Below, in pieces: positions 1-3,986 of a stretch of DNA of 9,145 bases. Position numbers and translations under genes: made by a program. The number at the start of each line of letters is the position of its first letter. The stretch's first letter is position 1. The notes under the pieces are model-generated. The model saw nothing but the letters and a program-made list of their open reading frames with translations, did not search any database and was not told the origin of the DNA. Source of the stretch: Candidatus Omnitrophota bacterium (GTDB taxonomy: Bacteria > Omnitrophota > Gorgyraeia > Gygaellales > Profunditerraquicolaceae); contig JASEHM010000021.1 of the NCBI GenBank assembly GCA_030018895.1, positions 1 to 9,145 of the forward strand. The letters run 5' to 3'.

Positions 1-26
1 ATTGTCCGGTCAAGCCGGACAATGAC
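1..26. repeat. Truncated GTC-hairpin repeat (REP-like)
   Basis: ATTGTCCGG (1-9) and CCGGACAAT (15-23) form a perfect 9-bp stem with a 5-nt loop, followed by GAC. Read on the minus strand this is GTC plus a hairpin, the same format as the core borders at 790-923, 3636-3725 and 3873-3944. The left part lies outside the window. It sits 33 bp beyond the exbB stop codon and could also help end or stabilise that transcript, but no T-run is visible, so a terminator call is not supported. Confidence 0.6.
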
Positions 27-58
27 AATGAACTATTAAAAACTAATGTTCCAATGTA

Positions 59-691
59 CTACTCTGTCAAAAAATTCACTAATTCCGTAGATGCCTTCTC
101 CATTTCTAAAATAAAACTATTCACCCGGTTAACCAAATAGTTATAGGCCACAAACATAGGTATTGCTACAATCAAACCTGCTACCGTAGTTAATAATGCC
201 TCCCATATGCCGCCGGCTAAATCACCGGGAGATGTCGGATTCCCGCTTAAGGACTTAGCCTGAATGGTCTGAAAACACCTAACCATTCCGGTAACCGTTC
301 CAAGAAGGCCTAAAAGCGGTGAAACATGCGCTATGGTCGCCAACGCAGTAAGATTTCTTTCTATACGGGGAATTTCATATAAAGAAGCATCCTCAATAGC
401 TTCTATAATTTGCGGCCGCGGACGGTCATACTTTAAAATCCCTGCTTTTAATATGTTTGAAATAGGGCCCTTAACATTATCACAAATTTCTAAGGCCTCC
501 CTCACCTCATGACGCTTCATTTTATCAAAGATTTTACTCAAAAAATCATGGGTGATTATTTTTATCTTGCGTAAATACCAGATTTTCTCTATGATTATCG
601 CCACCCCCCATACAGAACACAAAAGTATCGGCCACATTATTGGCCCCCCTGCTAAAAATACCTGCCATACTCCCATCTTGTAAAGATCCAT
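59..691 (-). CDS. MotA/TolQ/ExbB proton channel family protein
   Basis: This 210-residue inner-membrane protein is a stator-type proton channel subunit. In known systems it works with an ExbD/TolR partner and passes proton-motive force to TonB, TolA or related envelope machines. Three membrane segments are visible: about residues 8-37, 117-142 and 161-188, with a basic cytoplasmic stretch between the first two. The family signatures LGLLGTVTGM (127-136) and GIWEALLTTVAGL (161-173) lie in the second and third segments. Length is normal for TolQ/ExbB. The ATG at 689-691 is supported by AGGAGGG seven to eight bases upstream. The gene follows the TPR gene on the same strand, and that pairing suggests an envelope transport or Tol-like function. 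The gap between them was widened by a mobile element at 724-977. The expected ExbD/TolR gene would lie left of the window. ExbB, TolQ and MotA-like roles cannot be separated from sequence alone. Confidence 0.93.
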   Translation of the reverse strand: MDLYKMGVWQVFLAGGPIMWPILLCSVWGVAIIIEKIWYLRKIKIITHDFLSKIFDKMKRHEVREALEICDNVKGPISNILKAGILKYDRPRPQIIEAIEDASLYEIPRIERNLTALATIAHVSPLLGLLGTVTGMVRCFQTIQAKSLSGNPTSPGDLAGGIWEALLTTVAGLIVAIPMFVAYNYLVNRVNSFILEMEKASTELVNFLTE

Positions 692-696
692 TTCTA

Positions 697-703
697 CCCT
701 CCT
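697..703 (-). promoter_or_regulatory. Ribosome binding site of the exbB-like gene
   Basis: The minus strand reads AGGAGGG here, 5 nt before the ATG at 689-691. It is a near-perfect match to the 16S 3' end and fixes the start codon. Confidence 0.85.
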
Positions 704-714
704 GTTTAGTATGT

Positions 715-720
715 ATTATA
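715..720 (-). promoter_or_regulatory. Candidate -10 box (TATAAT) of the exbB-like gene
   Basis: The minus strand has a perfect TATAAT 23 nt upstream of the start codon. It lies inside the 9-bp duplication (715-723) bordering the mobile element, so the same hexamer recurs at 978-983. The -35 position of this copy falls inside the element end and shows no good hexamer. Activity is therefore uncertain. Confidence 0.4.
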
Positions 721-723
721 TCT

Positions 724-977
724 CATACGTGCCAAATTAGAACATATGCATCGTCGGTAAATGCATTTTGAGATTCGATTTTTCAAATCGTCATTGCGAG
801 GAGGCCGAAGGCCGACGAAGCAATCTCTTCCCGTCTGAGATTGCTTCGTCCTGCACCATACGGTGTGGCTTTGGCTAAAGGAAGCCAAACCACTGCCTTC
901 TGGCTTGCAGGGCTCGCAATGACGGTGTTTTTGTCATTATGCCACAGTCTGAATGACGGCTAATTTGGACAGTAATA
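724..977. mobile_element. MITE-like element, copy A (254 bp)
   Basis: A non-coding element lies between the exbB and TPR genes. Left end 724-740 (CATACGTGCCAAATTAG) and right end 960-977 (CTAATTTGGACAGTAATA) are degenerate versions of the 18-bp inverted repeat that is perfect in copy B. The element is flanked by a perfect 9-bp direct repeat, ATTATATCT, at 715-723 and 978-986, exactly abutting both ends. The interior left arm (about 741-775) resembles copies B and C (ATGCATTTTGAGAT against ATGTATTTTGAGAT). The interior differs from B: it carries a large GTCATTGCGAG palindrome (789-924) and a degenerate GTCATT...AATGAC unit (933-957). No transposase is encoded, so mobility would need an enzyme supplied elsewhere. 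The terminal decay suggests an old insertion. Confidence 0.85.
789..924. repeat. GTCATTGCGAG...CTCGCAATGAC palindromic repeat
   Basis: The outer inverted repeat is CGTCATTGCGAG (789-800) with CTCGCAATGACG (913-924), 12 bp perfect. An inner perfect 14-bp stem pairs GACGAAGCAATCTC (814-827) with GAGATTGCTTCGTC (837-850) around a 9-nt loop. I recall similar CGTCATTGCGAG repeats as common intergenic repeats in many bacterial genomes. It sits inside mobile element copy A. On the minus strand it would make a strong RNA hairpin in any TPR-exbB readthrough transcript. Confidence 0.85.
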
Positions 978-1007
978 ATTATATCTACATCAATAATTTT
1001 TTGTAAT
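978..1007 (-). promoter_or_regulatory. Possible original exbB promoter, now separated by element A
   Basis: The right-hand duplication copy contains TATAAT on the minus strand (978-983). A weak -35, ATTACA (1002-1007, 4 of 6 to TTGACA), lies 18 nt upstream of it. In the reconstructed uninterrupted site this pair would sit about 23 nt before the exbB start codon. After insertion it lies nearly 290 bp upstream of the gene. Based on hexamer matching only. Confidence 0.3.
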
Positions 1008-1046
1008 CGTTCAGCTTTTAAAAGCGCCTGATACCTTCAATTTTTT

Positions 1047-3560
1047 CTATTTTCCAACATGAGCCTCAATCCACTCCAGCCTTTCTCGCGCGTATTTTGC
1101 TTCCTCATTACCCATTGAAATAATTCTTTTATAAATACTGCCTGCCTTTTTAAAGCTTTCTTCATCCTCATATATCTTAGCCACCCTTAATAAGGCCTTT
1201 AATGCCAAATCATTACTTTCTGAATAAAGATAAGTAACCTTTAAATATTCTTCTATTGCTTCATCTCGTGCGCCTTTTACCTGGAGGCACTCAGCTATTT
1301 TAAACTGAATATTTGGCATTTCTTTTATCGGCACAAGCTCTAAAGCATTACGATAAATATTCAAAGCCTCATCATGCCTTCCTGCCGCAAAGAAGAAATC
1401 TGCCATCTTCGGATAAACAAGGCTGGCAAGATGGGAATATTTTTTAATAATACTTTCATACGCTGTCAAAGCAAGTTTAGAATTATTAAGCTCTAAATAT
1501 ATATCCGCTACAGCGATAGCAGCCTGTCCGGCAAGATCAGCCTTATCCAATTCCATAACTCTTTTAAAATTTTTAATCGCATCTTCATACCTGGATTCCT
1601 CTCTATCAATCAAACCTATAGCGTAATAAGCATCAGGAACCAGGCTGCTTTTTGGAAAATCCTTAATCAAAGAAGAAAAGTGCCTATTTGACATAATTAA
1701 ATCGTTGTGCCGCCAATAATATTCGCCTAACCACCATAAGACCTCAGGAGTCAGGAGGGAGCCAGGGTATTTAGAACGTAGGCTCTTAAACCTTAACACA
1801 GCCTCTTTTTCATTGCCCATTTGATAAAAACAATCAGCTATCTCATATTCCGCCTTCTGGATGAGCTCAATATCAGAGGTAAAAAGCCTGATAATATTCT
1901 TAAATGCCGCTATGGCCTCGTTAAACAACCCAAGATTAAAAAAGCTGCTTCCCAGAAGATAAAGCGCCTGCGGCCTTAAGCTGCTATCTTTAAATTCATC
2001 TTGAAACTTTCCAAACGCCTCCTTGCTTAAATTATAATCCTGTTTTTGAAAATAAGCTGTGCCTAAACAATAGGTAACCTCATCTAAAAGCTTTGAGTCA
2101 GGGTAATTTCTTTTAAAGGTTAAAAAACTTAAAATCGCGCCATCTAAATTCATCTGCTTAAGCAAAATAACGCCTAGGCGATATTGCACATAATCACTAT
2201 AAAGGCTATCAGCATACTCCTTTAATATAGTATCGTAAATATCTTTGGCTTTATCATAATCTCCTGAATCAAGGTAGGCATCACCTATCTGGCAAAGCGC
2301 GCTAACCTTAACAACCTTATCATCGCTGGTTTTAACAATCCTCTGAAACCCTCCGATGGCGCCTCTAAAATCCCCCTGTTTTAGGTATGACCAGCTCAAG
2401 CCATAATACAACTTATCTATTAATTCTTTGCTCACTCCCTGTTCTATCCCTTTTTCCAGCCCTTCCTTATACACGCTTATGGCCTGACTATAATCAGCTA
2501 AATTATAAAGCGCGTCCGCTTTTCCCAAATAAGCCTGTATCAAAACACAAGGCTCAGTATTAATTTTAAACAGTTCATCGTAAAAAGCTACTGCCTCATT
2601 AATCCGATTAGTCTCAAGTTTTAACATAGCCTCTCCCAACAATAAGCCAGCCACAGCCTTTTCTTCCAAGCCGTCTTTTTTAATCCGGGAAAAAGTATTT
2701 TGCGCCTCTTCGTATTTCTTTAATTTAAGCTCTGACCATCCCCGGCCAATACAAGATAAAATCTGTACCCTCTCATCGCCTCCAATACTAGATACCTTAG
2801 AATATCCGTCTAACGAAGCGTTAAAATTATTCAACCAATAATCTGCTTCCGCAATATAAAAATACAACAAGGCAGTAACAGCCGGATCCTTAAAGTATGC
2901 CTTCAGGCCGGATACAGCCTTTTCTTTTAAGGCGGCATAATCTTTTAAATTATAAAGGCATTCAACTATCTTTAGCCGGGCATCTTCCAGCTGCGGCAGC
3001 TTTGAATATTTTTCCTGCACTATTTTAAAATAGGAAAGGGCGCCTCTAAAATCCTGCTCCTGAAACAGGCACCACCCTAATGAATAGTAAGCAAAAGGCG
3101 CGTAAGAAGAAGAAGGAAACTCATCAATAAGCATCTTATATTTTTCTTGAGCGAGCTTAAAATTATTTCCTTTAAAATGCAGTTCAGCAATCCAATAAAG
3201 GAGGGAATCCCTGATACCTTTAGCCTTGGGCCCTTTTAACAGCTCTTCAAATTTATTCAAAGCATCCAAAAATCTATTCTGGTAAAAATAACATTCTCCG
3301 ATAAATAATTCTGCTTCCTGCGCATAAGAAGAATCAGGGTAATTTTTTAAAAATCTTTTCAAAAGCTCCAGGCTTACATCATAAAATCCGTCGCTAAAGG
3401 CTTTCTTGGCAACAAAAAAAACTTCCTCTTCCTTAGAGGCCTCTTGAGCGTAGGAATAATGACAAGATAATTTCAAAGGCCAAAGACCAAAACACAAAAT
3501 CCAGAATAAGCACAAAACACAAATACCAAATAACAAAACGTTTGTTTTAATATTTGACAT
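1047..3560 (-). CDS. Exported tetratricopeptide-repeat protein
   Basis: A large TPR solenoid of 837 residues from the ATG at 3558-3560. Residues 1-38 look like a signal peptide: N-region MSNIKTN, a very hydrophobic stretch at about 8-27 and likely cleavage after SYA38 before QEAS. From about residue 47 to the end there are back-to-back 34-38 residue helical pairs, roughly twenty, many with YDxAxxxF and YPDSxxxxxA patterns as in BamD and YbgF/CpoB proteins. TPR arrays are protein-binding scaffolds; the export signal places this one in the periplasm or at the outer membrane. The exbB-like gene downstream suggests a shared envelope machine. The start is uncertain: the frame is open to 3833, but the extra 91 codons run through two mobile elements (MSNLDTSA comes from a terminal repeat and MDARFHGHD from a palindromic core). 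No SD precedes 3560, while AGGAGG precedes an ATG at 3660-3662. No specific family symbol can be assigned. Confidence 0.88.
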   Translation of the reverse strand: MSNIKTNVLLFGICVLCLFWILCFGLWPLKLSCHYSYAQEASKEEEVFFVAKKAFSDGFYDVSLELLKRFLKNYPDSSYAQEAELFIGECYFYQNRFLDALNKFEELLKGPKAKGIRDSLLYWIAELHFKGNNFKLAQEKYKMLIDEFPSSSYAPFAYYSLGWCLFQEQDFRGALSYFKIVQEKYSKLPQLEDARLKIVECLYNLKDYAALKEKAVSGLKAYFKDPAVTALLYFYIAEADYWLNNFNASLDGYSKVSSIGGDERVQILSCIGRGWSELKLKKYEEAQNTFSRIKKDGLEEKAVAGLLLGEAMLKLETNRINEAVAFYDELFKINTEPCVLIQAYLGKADALYNLADYSQAISVYKEGLEKGIEQGVSKELIDKLYYGLSWSYLKQGDFRGAIGGFQRIVKTSDDKVVKVSALCQIGDAYLDSGDYDKAKDIYDTILKEYADSLYSDYVQYRLGVILLKQMNLDGAILSFLTFKRNYPDSKLLDEVTYCLGTAYFQKQDYNLSKEAFGKFQDEFKDSSLRPQALYLLGSSFFNLGLFNEAIAAFKNIIRLFTSDIELIQKAEYEIADCFYQMGNEKEAVLRFKSLRSKYPGSLLTPEVLWWLGEYYWRHNDLIMSNRHFSSLIKDFPKSSLVPDAYYAIGLIDREESRYEDAIKNFKRVMELDKADLAGQAAIAVADIYLELNNSKLALTAYESIIKKYSHLASLVYPKMADFFFAAGRHDEALNIYRNALELVPIKEMPNIQFKIAECLQVKGARDEAIEEYLKVTYLYSESNDLALKALLRVAKIYEDEESFKKAGSIYKRIISMGNEEAKYARERLEWIEAHVGK

Positions 3561-3595
3561 TTGAATTTTAGATTTATTTTGTGCTTTGAATTTTG
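3474..3595. repeat. CAAA/TTTG-rich imperfect palindrome overlapping the TPR gene start
   Basis: The left half is dense in CAAA words and the right half in TTTG words. Matched arms include AGCACAAAA (3509-3517) with TTTTGTGCT (3577-3585), and AACAAA (3532-3537) with TTTGTT (3541-3546). The style resembles the low-complexity CAAATTTCAAA-type dispersed repeats I know from uncultured bacterial genomes. Its right portion appears to continue past the inserted element D (3767-3795), so D seems to have inserted into it. It covers the proposed TPR start codon and codons 1 to about 29. Confidence 0.6.
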
Positions 3596-3635
3596 GTAAC
3601 AGTTCAGCTTCCGGAAGTTCTCGCCTCTTGTTTTT

Positions 3636-3725
3636 GTCATGCCCGTGAAAACGGGCATCCATTCTGTCATCCCCTCCTGAATTCCCGCTGGAGTTTACCC
3701 CCGTGAAAACGGGGGCGGGAATGAC
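3636..3725. repeat. GTC-hairpin...hairpin-GAC core of element D
   Basis: It begins GTC followed by the stem ATGCCCGT (3639-3646), loop GAAA and ACGGGCAT (3651-3658). The second half has ATTCCCGC paired with a closing CGGGAAT and an inner CCCCCGT-GAAA-ACGGGGG stem, ending in GAC at 3725. This matches the widespread GTCATTCCCGCGAAAGCGGG type of bacterial hairpin repeat and resembles two inverted REP units. Confidence 0.75.
3660..3678 (-). promoter_or_regulatory. Alternative SD and start codon supplied by element D
   Basis: On the minus strand AGGAGG (3673-3678) lies 10 nt before an ATG (3660-3662) in frame with the TPR gene. Using it would add 34 residues, beginning MDARFHGHDK, ahead of the signal peptide. 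It is the best SD-like site upstream of the TPR gene, but the sequence is repeat-derived, so use is uncertain. Confidence 0.3.
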
Positions 3726-3811
3726 ACCCTGATTTACTTCTGAACGCTGAACTGTTACAAATTTTGTCATTTGTCGTTTAAATTGGATAACATTTATTGC
3801 TGAGTCAATAG

Positions 3812-3972
3812 CACTCGTGTCCAAATTAGACATTACTTATCGACGCAAAATGTATTTTGAGATATCAAATTTGTCATACCCGCGAAAGCGGGTATCCAGA
3901 TTTTTTTTCGTCGTGGATTCCCGCTTAAAGATTGCGGGAATGACACTCTAGCAGCTAATTTGGACACGAGTG
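3812..3972. mobile_element. MITE-like element, copy B (161 bp), reference copy
   Basis: Perfect 18-bp terminal inverted repeats: CACTCGTGTCCAAATTAG (3812-3829) and CTAATTTGGACACGAGTG (3955-3972). They are flanked by an exact 9-bp direct repeat AGTCAATAG (3803-3811 and 3973-3981). The perfect ends suggest a recent insertion. The left arm (3830-3864) matches copy C at the right edge of the window with two A/G differences over the 53 bp visible there. The interior core (3873-3944) is a double hairpin unlike the main core of copy A. It lies 5 bp past the uvrA stop codon. No protein is encoded. A 9-bp duplication fits several known IS families (for example IS1 and IS4 groups); I cannot name the parent. 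Confidence 0.9.
3873..3944. repeat. GTC-hairpin...hairpin-GAC core of element B
   Basis: GTC is followed by the stem ATACCCGC (3876-3883), loop GAAA and GCGGGTAT (3888-3895). After a spacer containing a T-run comes ATTCCCGC (3917-3924) with GCGGGAAT (3934-3941), then GAC. The two inverted hairpins with conserved GTC/GAC at their outer bases have the format of a BIME made of REP units. Confidence 0.8.
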
Positions 3973-3986
3973 AGTCAATAGGTAAA

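Larger units (their letters stand above)
3596..3758. mobile_element. Second MITE-like element, family D (163 bp)
   Basis: Perfect 13-bp terminal inverted repeats, GTAACAGTTCAGC (3596-3608) and GCTGAACTGTTAC (3746-3758), unlike those of elements A-C. Flanks are GAATTTTG (3588-3595) and AAATTTTG (3759-3766), an 8-bp duplication with one mismatch. It contains no transposase gene. The core at 3636-3725 is a pair of GTCAT...ATGAC hairpins. Element plus duplication is 171 bp (57 codons), so it left the minus frame open, which explains the artificially long reading frame upstream of the TPR gene. Confidence 0.75.

Noticed and set aside
706..888. A 60-codon minus-strand frame between the exbB and TPR genes
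   Set aside because: It lies almost entirely in element A and its palindromic core; the peptide CFVGLRPPRNDD is a translation of the repeat. It has no SD and no coding features.
1014..1025. GCTTTTAAAAGC palindrome downstream of the TPR gene as a terminator
   Set aside because: It is a perfect palindrome without a loop, has only four G/C bases and no clean T-run after it on the transcribed strand, so a stable terminator hairpin is unlikely.
3473..3670. A 65-codon minus-strand frame overlapping the TPR gene start
   Set aside because: It reads the same repeats and element D in another frame (MTEWMPVFTGMTK is a translated hairpin repeat), and it overlaps the better supported signal-peptide frame.
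3785..3808. Promoter for the TPR gene using TTGACT in the element B target site
   Set aside because: At 17-18 nt spacing the -10 candidates are CAATTT or AATTTA, too poor to call.
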